Below are positions 8,119-16,546 of a DNA stretch of 64,000 nucleotides, one piece after another. The notes beneath the pieces are model-generated. The model did no database searches. It saw nothing but the letters and a program-made list of their open reading frames with translations, and was not told the DNA's origin. The DNA is from Pseudoalteromonas piscicida (lineage in GTDB: Bacteria; Pseudomonadota; Gammaproteobacteria; Enterobacterales; Alteromonadaceae): contig NZ_CP021646.1 of the NCBI RefSeq assembly GCF_002208135.1, positions 1,719,501 through 1,783,500 on the forward strand. Reading direction: 5' to 3'. A program made the translations under genes and the position numbers. The stretch's first letter is position 1. Each line of letters opens with the position of its first letter.

Positions 8119-10629
8119 ATGGATAGAAAATGGTTATTACCATCATTATTGGCATCAAGTAGCCTTCTGGTCGCATGTGGGGGCGGAAGTGATGACGATC
8201 CGCAACAACCTGGCGATAACACCGGAGCCAAAGGTTCAATAAAAGTCATTGTACAGGGCTTACCCTCTGATGCTGAGGCAGACCTAACGCTAACAGGTCC
8301 ATCAAGCTATAGCGAAGATATTTCTACTACCACTACACTCAGTGCGCTTGCAACGGGTGAATATAAGCTAACCGCTACCTCTCGCTCTGTAAATCAGGCA
8401 CTTTATCAACCCAATGAAGAATCAATCACCGTTGATTTAAGCAGCAATGAAGAAGAAACAATCACCATCACCTACCGGACATCAGTCAATGCAGAGGGAA
8501 CAGTAACGGGATTTGGCAGTGTGTATGTGAACGGTGTGCGCTATGAAACGACACCAGAGCAACAAGCAAACCTTAAAGTTGGTATGCAGGTTGACTTACA
8601 AGGTAAACAAGGAGCAGATGGTGGCTTTGCGGTGGCAGACTCTATTACCTACGATGCAACCGCTAAAGGTGTAGTGACCGCAGTAGACTATGCAAATCAA
8701 ACAATTACTGTTTTAGGTCAAGAATTTGGTGTCGATAAGCGCACAAAGCTCACTATCGCATTTACTGAGTTAAATACGGGAGACTTTGTTGAGATCAGTG
8801 CGCTGCATCAAGGGCAGGGTCAATACATCGCTACCCGTATTGATGTTGAAGAACAAAATGGCGAGTTTGAGGTTGAAGGCAAGGTTTCTGAACTAAACCT
8901 CGATGCCAAGACATTTAAATTAGGGGCGCTTATTGTTGACTACAGTCAAGCAACAGCGGTTGAAGGCACAATAGAAAATGATGCAATAGTAGAAGTAGAG
9001 GCATCAAACTTACCTGTAGAAGGCGTTTTACTTGCGGATAGCGTCGAAGTTGAAAGCGCCAATTCAGCGCCTTCGGGAGCGGTGGCAAAATTCGAAGGAA
9101 TAGTAACGCAAGTCAGTGACGATGCTTTTGCAATTGGCGGCCATACTTTTACATTGAGCGATGAGACTGACTTTAAGAAAGGCGACGATGACGACTTACA
9201 AGTCGGTATGCGTGTATTTGTACTTGCAGTTGCAACTGAAGAAGGTTTAATCGCCAAAAAAGTACGCTTTGATAAACAGTCAGAAATAGAACTAACTGGT
9301 GTAATTGACGCAATTGATCTTGAAGCACAAACACTAACGGTATTTGGTAGCAGTTATTTTGTAGATAACTATACCCAATTTGAAGATGAGTCAGATGCTG
9401 AGGACAAAGAGTTAAAACTCGAGAAGCTTAATATTGGCGATGTCGTTGAAATTGAAGCTTTTGGCTTTGAAGATGCTTATGTTGTAAGAGACTTAGAGCG
9501 CATCTCTGCGAGTGATTTTAATGATCAGCAAGAGCATGAAGTTGAAGGAAAAGTTACTGCTGTGAATGCAGCTGAGCAGACTATCACTGTTGGTAAACTG
9601 GTCTTTGCCATCAATGGAGCAACCGAACTTGAGCTTGAGAGTGATGTTGATCTAACTGTATTTTTTGAAAAAGTGGCGGCAGGTGATATCGCGGAAGTTG
9701 ACTATGTGATCCAAGGCGATGCACTTATCGCAACTAAAGTTGAGGTTGACGACAAGGAAGACGACTTTGATGACCGAACTTTTGAATTAACAGGTAAGGT
9801 TTCGGACTTTAACCCTGTCGATGCAACTTTTAGCCTCAATGGTAAAACTGTGTTTTTTAATGAAAACACTGAGTTTAAAAACGGCATATTTGTCAATGAC
9901 GACTTTGTTGAAGTCAAAGCGATTCAGCGTGCCGACGGCTCAGTTTTTGCGCTTAAAATTGAAATCGAATCTGAAGACGGCATTGAGCTTGAAGTTGAAG
10001 GTAATGTCACCAACTTTGTCTCAGCGTCTGAGTTTATGGTGAATGGCATTTCAATTACCACGGATAACAATACTGAGTTTAAAGATGGCAGCCGTGAAAA
10101 CTTAGCTGATGGCGTCTCTGTTGAAGTCGAAGGGGTGTTAACCCAAGATAACGTACTATTGGCTAAGGAAGTTGAATTTGATGATGACGCTGCCGAAGAA
10201 GTAGAGATTGCGGGGGTTATCGAAGACTTAGTTAAGGACTCTCCGTTTGATTATCAGTTCAATCTCGGCGCGCAGCGTGTTCAAGTTAACGCAAACACAG
10301 AGTTTAAGCATGGTAATTTTGAAAAGCTAGACAATGGTTTAGAAGTGGAAGTCGAAGGATACAGCACAGATGGCGTGACAGTGGTTGCTAAAGAGCTAAA
10401 GTTTCAAGCAATAAAGTACGTAGAAGTTGAGGGGGCAATCACGCAGGTTGATTCAGCAACCATGTTTTATGTACTTGGCCAAAAAATTAAAGTGTCTGAG
10501 CAAACTCAGTTTGAAGATGGTGAACAGTCTGATATTGCAACGGGTAAAAACGTTGAAGTGGAGGGCTATTTAGTAACCGTGGATGGTGAAACTTATATTC
10601 AAGCAGAAAAAGTAGAGTTCGAAGACTAA
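8119..10629 (+). CDS. Exported lipoprotein with many DUF5666-type repeats
   Basis: 836 residues. The lipoprotein signal peptide is MDRKWLLPSLLASSSLLVAC, with the lipobox Cys at residue 20 followed by Gly-Gly-Gly and a Ser/Asp/Gln linker. After an early beta domain (about 40-120) the protein is a chain of about nine to ten repeats of roughly 75 residues, each containing a V-E-G-x-V-T/S strand, an h-x-V-x-x-x-T-x-F/L strand and a G-x-x-V-E-V-E-G strand, as in DUF5666 domains. It is extremely acidic (runs of Glu/Asp), typical of secreted marine proteins. The function of DUF5666 is unknown; a surface or periplasmic beta-repeat role is inferred. A Rho-independent terminator follows. Confidence 0.75.
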   Translation: MDRKWLLPSLLASSSLLVACGGGSDDDPQQPGDNTGAKGSIKVIVQGLPSDAEADLTLTGPSSYSEDISTTTTLSALATGEYKLTATSRSVNQALYQPNEESITVDLSSNEEETITITYRTSVNAEGTVTGFGSVYVNGVRYETTPEQQANLKVGMQVDLQGKQGADGGFAVADSITYDATAKGVVTAVDYANQTITVLGQEFGVDKRTKLTIAFTELNTGDFVEISALHQGQGQYIATRIDVEEQNGEFEVEGKVSELNLDAKTFKLGALIVDYSQATAVEGTIENDAIVEVEASNLPVEGVLLADSVEVESANSAPSGAVAKFEGIVTQVSDDAFAIGGHTFTLSDETDFKKGDDDDLQVGMRVFVLAVATEEGLIAKKVRFDKQSEIELTGVIDAIDLEAQTLTVFGSSYFVDNYTQFEDESDAEDKELKLEKLNIGDVVEIEAFGFEDAYVVRDLERISASDFNDQQEHEVEGKVTAVNAAEQTITVGKLVFAINGATELELESDVDLTVFFEKVAAGDIAEVDYVIQGDALIATKVEVDDKEDDFDDRTFELTGKVSDFNPVDATFSLNGKTVFFNENTEFKNGIFVNDDFVEVKAIQRADGSVFALKIEIESEDGIELEVEGNVTNFVSASEFMVNGISITTDNNTEFKDGSRENLADGVSVEVEGVLTQDNVLLAKEVEFDDDAAEEVEIAGVIEDLVKDSPFDYQFNLGAQRVQVNANTEFKHGNFEKLDNGLEVEVEGYSTDGVTVVAKELKFQAIKYVEVEGAITQVDSATMFYVLGQKIKVSEQTQFEDGEQSDIATGKNVEVEGYLVTVDGETYIQAEKVEFED

Positions 10630-10656
10630 GTATTACTAAATGTTAAGCAAGCAATT

Positions 10657-10682
10657 AAAGCCTCCAATGTGGAGGCTTTTTT
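10657..10682 (+). terminator. Rho-independent terminator after the DUF5666 lipoprotein
   Basis: AAAGCCTCC pairs with GGAGGCTTT around a 5-base loop and is followed by a T run. It lies 28 bases after the stop. The rest of the 319-base gap to the next gene (10683-10948) holds no gene that I can support. Confidence 0.85.
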
Positions 10683-10948
10683 GTATATTTATCACTTTAA
10701 AGTTAATTCACTTCTCCTGACTTAGTATCGTCATATTTCTAGCACTTAACTGCCATAAAAGCTTAGCTTTCTTGACTTTTTTCCCTCGTATAGTGACACC
10801 CGCCACGCAAAACGCAACGGTTTATACTAACTCGCTGTGCTTCTTGGTTCAGCTTCTATGAAGTGGAATAAGAAGAGACGAGAATTGGTATTACTGAAAT
10901 AACTAAAAGCATGCGCACGGGTATGCAAACAAAGTAAAGAAAGGACTT

Positions 10949-12988
10949 ATGAAAACAAAACTACTTCCAATCGCACTACTGTGCGGTGCCACAAGCATTA
11001 TTACTGGTTGCTCAGATTCAGATAACGATGTTGATATAAACGTGCCGAAAGGACCTGATATTCCAAAAGAGGGCACTGCGGTGTCTTTGCGTTTACTAGA
11101 AACCACAGATTTGCATGCAAATGTATTGAACTACAACTACTTCTCAGACAAGCAAGATGACAAAGTGGGTCTAGTGAAAACCGCGGCGTTAATCCATCAA
11201 GCGAGAAGCCAAGTTAAAAACTCCATGCTGGTAGATAATGGCGACTTGATCCAAGGTAGTCCGCTTGGCGACTATATGGCGAAGATAAAAAACCTCAAAG
11301 AGGGAGAAGTTCACCCTGTTTATAAGGCCATGAACACACTAGAGTACGATGTCGCAAATATTGGTAATCATGAGTTTAACTTTGGCTTAGCGTTTTTAGA
11401 CGAAGCAATCGACGATGCGAATTTTCCCTATATTAGTGCAAACGTATTTAAGGTTGATGGCGACGAAGATGAAACAAATGATGTGCCGTTATTTAAGCCT
11501 TACCTAATTCAAGAAAAGCAATTCTTTGACGAGAATGACAAACTTCAGGTGATTAAAGTCGGCTTTATCGGGTTTGTTCCACCGCAAATCATGCAATGGG
11601 ATAAGGCCAACCTTGAAGGCAAAGTGATAGCCAAAGACATCGTAAAAATGGCAAAACACTACGTGCCTAAAATGAAAGCTGAAGGCGCGGATATTGTCGT
11701 TGCTATTCCGCACTCAGGTCTAGACGTGTCAGCCGATAAGCCAATGGCTGAAAATGCATCTTATGCTTTGTCCAAGGTGGATGATATAGACGCCATTATG
11801 TTTGGTCACGCGCATGCAAACTTCCCTGGTTCGGGCTACGCAGACTTAGCGGCACATGGTGTTGATAACGATAAAGGCACAATCAATGGCGTTGCGGCTG
11901 TAATGCCAGGTTTTTGGGGCAATCATCTTGGTGTAATTGACCTAGATATCCAATTTAAATCAGGTAAATGGGTGGTGGTTGACTCACAGTCGACATTGAA
12001 ACCAATCTATGAAACGGATGAAAATCGTAACACGGTATCATTAGTTGAAAGCGATGCGGCAATTGAAGCGGCGGTACATCGTGAGCATGCTGAAACTCGC
12101 GCATGGGTGAATGAACCTTTTGCTAAAATCACCAACACAGTGAACAGCTATTTTGCGCTAGTGAATGACGATCCCTCAATCCAAATCGTGACCGACGCAC
12201 AAGCATGGTATACAGCAAAAATCGTGCAAGGTACTGAGCTTGATGGATTACCCATTTTGTCTGCGGGTGCGCCTTTTAGAGCAGGGCGTGGCGGGCCAGA
12301 TGACTTCACCGCAATACCAGCAGGTGATATCGCCTATCGTAACGTTGCAGATATGTACATTTATCCGAACGTACTTAAGGTGTTGAAGCTCAAGGGCAGC
12401 GAAGTGCGCGAATGGCTTGAAATGTCTGCAGGACAGTTCAATCAAATCACACCGAATACTGAAGGCGTTCAAGCGCTGATCAATCCAGACTTTCCTTCTT
12501 ATAACTATGATGTACTAGATGGTGTGACGTATCAAATTGATGTCACTGAGCCTGCACGCTACGCGGCAAATGGTGAAAAGGTGTCAAACGGTAATCGCAT
12601 TAAGGCATTGAAGTATCAAGGTGAATTGGTGAAGGATGACCAAGTATTCTTGGTAGCAACGAATAACTATCGTGCATCTGGTGGCGGTAATTTCCCAAAT
12701 ATTAAGGGAGATAAAATCGTCGTTGACTCGCCAAATGAGAACCGTCAGGTCGTTGCTGACTATATAACTTTTGTTAGCGACCAAAATGGTGCTGAAGGAC
12801 TTGATCCGTCCGCCGATATGAACTGGTCATTTGCACCTGTGGTTGGCGCCAATATTGAATTCTTTAGCTCAACCAGTGCAGATGCTGAAACTTACAGTCA
12901 GCAATTTAATCATATTCTACCTACCGGCAAAACCGACGAAAGAGGTTTTGCACTTTATCAGCTGGATTTAACACAACCGCTGAACTAA
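10949..12988 (+). CDS. cpdB: CpdB-like 2',3'-cyclic-nucleotide 2'-phosphodiesterase/3'-nucleotidase (lipoprotein)
   Basis: 679 residues. It has a lipoprotein signal (MKTKLLPIALLCGATSIITGC) with Cys21. The metallophosphoesterase domain shows the family's metal-binding motifs in order: LLETTDLHAN (D-x-H), DNGDLIQGSPLGDY, IGNHEFNFG (G-N-H-E), AIPHSGLD, and FGHAHANFPG (G-H-x-H). A C-terminal 5'-nucleotidase domain follows (about 400-640), with LPILSAGAPFRAGRGGPDDF and ATNNYRASGGGNFPN. These proteins hydrolyse 2',3'-cyclic nucleotides and 3'-nucleotides in the periplasm for phosphate and nucleoside scavenging. Here it is membrane-anchored rather than soluble like E. coli CpdB (about 647 residues). 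RBS AAAGGA precedes the ATG. Confidence 0.85.
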   Translation: MKTKLLPIALLCGATSIITGCSDSDNDVDINVPKGPDIPKEGTAVSLRLLETTDLHANVLNYNYFSDKQDDKVGLVKTAALIHQARSQVKNSMLVDNGDLIQGSPLGDYMAKIKNLKEGEVHPVYKAMNTLEYDVANIGNHEFNFGLAFLDEAIDDANFPYISANVFKVDGDEDETNDVPLFKPYLIQEKQFFDENDKLQVIKVGFIGFVPPQIMQWDKANLEGKVIAKDIVKMAKHYVPKMKAEGADIVVAIPHSGLDVSADKPMAENASYALSKVDDIDAIMFGHAHANFPGSGYADLAAHGVDNDKGTINGVAAVMPGFWGNHLGVIDLDIQFKSGKWVVVDSQSTLKPIYETDENRNTVSLVESDAAIEAAVHREHAETRAWVNEPFAKITNTVNSYFALVNDDPSIQIVTDAQAWYTAKIVQGTELDGLPILSAGAPFRAGRGGPDDFTAIPAGDIAYRNVADMYIYPNVLKVLKLKGSEVREWLEMSAGQFNQITPNTEGVQALINPDFPSYNYDVLDGVTYQIDVTEPARYAANGEKVSNGNRIKALKYQGELVKDDQVFLVATNNYRASGGGNFPNIKGDKIVVDSPNENRQVVADYITFVSDQNGAEGLDPSADMNWSFAPVVGANIEFFSSTSADAETYSQQFNHILPTGKTDERGFALYQLDLTQPLN

Positions 12989-12996
12989 TACACTAC

Positions 12997-13022
12997 GCCG
13001 CCATACTCTGGCGGCTTTTTTA
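12997..13022 (+). terminator. Rho-independent terminator after cpdB-like gene
   Basis: GCCGCC and GGCGGC pair across a 7-base loop and are followed directly by TTTTTT. It lies 9 bases after the cpdB-like stop and 36 bases before the next start. Confidence 0.85.
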
Positions 13023-13058
13023 TTGCTTCTTTTTATAATTTTCAACGGGATTTGACGA

Positions 13059-15227
13059 ATGAAACAAGTAAACTTCAAGCTTTGCAGCGTAGTTTTGGCT
13101 GCAGCTATATCCACCTCTGTATTTGCAGCGCAGCCGTATGACTGGAATAACCACATTCCAGTCAAAACACCAAGCACAAACAACAATGGTAAGACAGTAT
13201 TATTTGATGTGTCACACGGTGGCGTTGAAGGAAACGCTGATTGGGTTATTGACGGTGCGTTTTCAGACTTTGCGGATGCATTAGTTAATGAAGGATATAC
13301 CGTAAAAGAATATCGTGGTGTTGATTTAAACAATGACGGCAAGATTAGATTCTTTGACGACCGTACCTCTCAAAGCAATCAAAATGAAGCGGTTATCAGC
13401 TATGATGCGATTAAAGATGCCGATGTCTTTGTATTGGCAGAAACTAACCGTCCTTTCACTCAATCAGAGCAAGCGGCGTTATTGCAGTTTGTAGCGGATG
13501 GAAAAGGGATATTTTTTATTGCAGATCATTATGACGCGGATCGTAATCTAAATACGTGGGATGCCACTGAAGTCTTTAACGGCTACAACCGCTCAGATCT
13601 GGCTAAGTATAATCTAGGTGGTGAGTACGGTGACTGGCGTAATCCAAAATCAGCAGACATGGGATGGCTTGCAGAAAATTTTGGGATCCGCTTTCGCTTT
13701 AATGCCGCTGACTACAAGCAAGGCGTAAGTGGTATTGAGTCTGCGAGCAAAACAGAAGGGATCACACTCGGAGTTACTCCTGTATTGATGGCCGCCGGCG
13801 CGACGCTTGCGATTGTAGATGAACAAAAAGCGAAAGGCTTGGTTTATTTTTCACCTTCAGATACACCAGCTAAGTGGCGTCATGCTAAAGATGATGGACT
13901 TTACTTTGGTGGTAGAAATGAAGGCCCGTATGTTGCTATCTCAAAAGCTGGGTTAGGCAAAGCCGCATTTATTGGTGATTCTTCCCCAATTGAAGACGCT
14001 ACACCTAAATACAAGCGTCAGGATAATAGCAATAGTAAAAAGACGTACCCCGGCTGGACAGACAGTGGTAATGCGGCTGTTCTTTCGGTCAATATCATCA
14101 ACTGGCTAGCGACTCCTGAGTCGTATCAATACTTTGATGGTACTAATGGTCATGCAAGCGGTGAAGTAACGCCTGTGCCAATGGCGGCGCAAGAAATGTC
14201 TGATCCAAATAATGGCCAGCCATGGGGGACGCCTGCATCGGGTTTTGATGCGTGGAATACAGATAGCTATAAAAATAACTCTTTCAATGCGCCTTATGGT
14301 TCAGGGCAAACCAACCCAGATCCTAATCCCGATCCAGAGCCAACTCCTGATGGCACGATTTCTGTAGCACAGGCCCTTGCTGCTTCTACTGGGTCTAAAT
14401 TTGCTGTGTTAGGTAAAGTGACAGCCGAAGTAAACGGCATCTATGGCCTATTACTCACAGATACTGCCAACGCATCACTAAGTATCAACGTAAAGCTTGA
14501 ATCTGCTCAGCGCAGTGACTTTAACCCGCAACTCAATCCAGAGATCCTTGGTCAATCAGTTATAGTGACTGGTACTCGAGACAGCTATATGGGTGAGGCT
14601 GGTATTCGTTATGTAAGCGATATTCAGATGGCACCAGTGGCATTGTCGGTTGAGCAGGCACTTGCAACCGCCGAGGGCAATGAAATTGAGCTTGTAGGGC
14701 GTGTTAAATCTGCACTTAATGATATCTATGCTTTAGTACTTGAGGACAGCCAAAATCCAAATCATACGATAAATGTTAAACTTGAAAGTCACCAGCGTGC
14801 TGCATTTAGTCCGCAGCTTAATCCATCCATTCTTGATTCTACTTTAGTTATCAAAGGTGTTCGCTCATCGTATATGAGTGCACCGGGGATACGAGAAGTC
14901 AGTGAAATACAAACAGTTGGTACAACGACAGAGCCATCAAGTGATATGAGTGTTGCTGACGTATTAGCGCTGAATAATGGCTCGGCAGTGGTAGTCAGTG
15001 GCAAAATCACAGCAGCTGTAAACGATATCTATGCGCTTGAATTAAGCGACTCAACTGTTGCTGGCAACAAACTATATATTAAGTTGGAAGCAGCTCAGCG
15101 CGATGTATTTAGTCCCAAGCTTAACCCGAGTTTGATTGGTAAATCATTGAGAGTTGCAGGGATTAAAAATGACTATATGAGTCATCCAGGTGTTCGTAAT
15201 GTAACCTCACTTGTATTGTTAAATTAA
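13059..15227 (+). CDS. Secreted protein: amidotransferase-like domain plus three DUF6359-type repeats
   Basis: 722 residues with a cleavable signal peptide ending about VFAAQ (residues 1-24). The N-terminal domain (about 45-370) has VLFDVSHGGVEGNADW, DADVFVLAETNRPF and FVADGKGIFFIADHYDADRN, resembling class-I glutamine-amidotransferase-like folds (DUF4350 style); no classic Cys-His nucleophile pair is evident. After a Pro/Asp linker (NPDPNPDPEPTPDG, about 427-440) come three repeats of about 95 residues, each with S-V-x-x-A/V-L-A, a V-x-G-K/R-V strand, N-D-I-Y-x-L-x-L, I-x-V-K-L-E-x-x-Q-R and D/S-Y-M-x-x-x-G-(I/V)-R. These match DUF6359-like OB-type repeats often attached to secreted nucleases. 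Next to a nucleotidase, a role in extracellular nucleic-acid or phosphate use is possible but unproven. Confidence 0.6.
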   Translation: MKQVNFKLCSVVLAAAISTSVFAAQPYDWNNHIPVKTPSTNNNGKTVLFDVSHGGVEGNADWVIDGAFSDFADALVNEGYTVKEYRGVDLNNDGKIRFFDDRTSQSNQNEAVISYDAIKDADVFVLAETNRPFTQSEQAALLQFVADGKGIFFIADHYDADRNLNTWDATEVFNGYNRSDLAKYNLGGEYGDWRNPKSADMGWLAENFGIRFRFNAADYKQGVSGIESASKTEGITLGVTPVLMAAGATLAIVDEQKAKGLVYFSPSDTPAKWRHAKDDGLYFGGRNEGPYVAISKAGLGKAAFIGDSSPIEDATPKYKRQDNSNSKKTYPGWTDSGNAAVLSVNIINWLATPESYQYFDGTNGHASGEVTPVPMAAQEMSDPNNGQPWGTPASGFDAWNTDSYKNNSFNAPYGSGQTNPDPNPDPEPTPDGTISVAQALAASTGSKFAVLGKVTAEVNGIYGLLLTDTANASLSINVKLESAQRSDFNPQLNPEILGQSVIVTGTRDSYMGEAGIRYVSDIQMAPVALSVEQALATAEGNEIELVGRVKSALNDIYALVLEDSQNPNHTINVKLESHQRAAFSPQLNPSILDSTLVIKGVRSSYMSAPGIREVSEIQTVGTTTEPSSDMSVADVLALNNGSAVVVSGKITAAVNDIYALELSDSTVAGNKLYIKLEAAQRDVFSPKLNPSLIGKSLRVAGIKNDYMSHPGVRNVTSLVLLN

Positions 15228-15505
15228 ATCACTGTAATTGACCCTCCTTAAAGTAGGCATAGCAACGTTTATGTCTACTTTATTCCAAGCGTTATTCCCG
15301 TATATTCTTTGTTCATTCATTATTTCACAAACTACACTTTTGAGGTCATTTATCTGGTTTGGATGGTAATGATTTTTATTTGTGTTAGTGTGTCGGCGTT
15401 ATAGTGATATAAACTCGCCAGCTGCAATGCTTAGTCGAGATCAGTAGGTGCTATTGCTAAGTGTTTACTGAAAGGAATAATGTTTTTAACTTTGGAACAA
15501 ACTAC

Positions 15506-16546
15506 ATGAAATGCGTTTGCTTAATACTCTCTCTTTTATCCTTTAATCTTTATGCTGCAGCGGTCAACGTTGTGGTCACTGGTGTAAAGCAACAACAGCT
15601 CGAACGAACATTGTCTTTAACGGGCTCAATTAGTGCAGCACAACACGCACAAGTGTCAAGTTTAACCGATGGTGTAATCACTAAGATCTCAGCTGAAGCC
15701 GGTGATATTGTTAAGGCAAATGCTGTACTACTGAGTCTCGATGTAGCCTTAGTAAAAGCTGAGCTGAAAAGTACAGAAGCAGCACTTGAGCGTGCCAAGG
15801 TCGAACGCAACAATGCGATAAGGTTGGTAAAAGAGGCACAGTCGCTGTCGCAGCAAAAATTATTTGCGCAAACAGAGCTTGCTGACAGACAGGCTAAGTT
15901 ACAAGCATCAGAAGCCTCTCTTTTAGAAGCACAAGCTAAGATAGCTTATCAGCGAGAGCTCGTTAACCGCCACCAATTAAAAGCGCCTTTTACGGGGGTG
16001 ATTGCAAAGCGCACAGTTAATTTAGGTGAGTGGGTGACGCGCGGACAAACGGTGTTTGAGTTAGTGAGTAGCGATGTTTTGTGGCTCGATTTGCAAGTGC
16101 CACAAGAATACTTTCAGCTTATTAATCTCGGCCGTGTCGTTAGTTTTAGTGTTGCAAGCGCGCCGAGCGTGCAGCATCAAGCGCATGTATTGGCAAAACT
16201 TCCGGTCGTTGACAAAACTAGTCGCTCGTTTTTATTAAGATTGGCAATCCCAAAAGGTGCGCAGTTGCGTGTCGGCGCATCGGCTACGGCAAAACTGCCG
16301 CTCATTCGAGCACAAGACCACAGCGTGATTATTCCTAGCGATGCGATTTTGCGTCATCCCGACGGCGGGTTTAGTGTCTTTGTGGCCGTTGACGGTCAAG
16401 CAAAGCGGTTAAACGTTCAAATTGGTGAGCGAATTAATGGTCATATTGAAGTTATATCTGGCTTAGAGATAGGACAGCAAGTGGTGGTTGAAGGCAATGA
16501 GTTATTGCAAGAAGGCCAGGCATTAAACATTGTACCGAGTTTATAG
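15506..16546 (+). CDS. RND efflux periplasmic adaptor (membrane fusion protein)
   Basis: 346 residues if started at ATG 15506, which gives a clean signal peptide (MKCVCLILSLLSFNLYA) and a GGA 9 bases upstream; a GTG at 15461 would add 15 residues ahead of the signal. The domain order is typical: beta-barrel/lipoyl first half (DGVITKISAEAGDIVKANAV), alpha-helical hairpin (about 75-135), lipoyl second half (LKAPFTGVIAKRTVNLGEWV) and a C-terminal membrane-proximal domain. It would bridge the inner-membrane pump encoded directly downstream (zero-base gap) and an outer-membrane channel not seen in this window. About 275 bases without a gene lie upstream (15228-15505). Confidence 0.88.
   Translation: MKCVCLILSLLSFNLYAAAVNVVVTGVKQQQLERTLSLTGSISAAQHAQVSSLTDGVITKISAEAGDIVKANAVLLSLDVALVKAELKSTEAALERAKVERNNAIRLVKEAQSLSQQKLFAQTELADRQAKLQASEASLLEAQAKIAYQRELVNRHQLKAPFTGVIAKRTVNLGEWVTRGQTVFELVSSDVLWLDLQVPQEYFQLINLGRVVSFSVASAPSVQHQAHVLAKLPVVDKTSRSFLLRLAIPKGAQLRVGASATAKLPLIRAQDHSVIIPSDAILRHPDGGFSVFVAVDGQAKRLNVQIGERINGHIEVISGLEIGQQVVVEGNELLQEGQALNIVPSL

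Noticed and set aside
8119..10629. Repeat lipoprotein as an adhesin with cadherin- or Ig-like domains
   Set aside because: The repeat pattern (V-E-G and V-E-V-E-G strands, about 75 residues) fits DUF5666 better, and there is no outer-membrane secretion domain.
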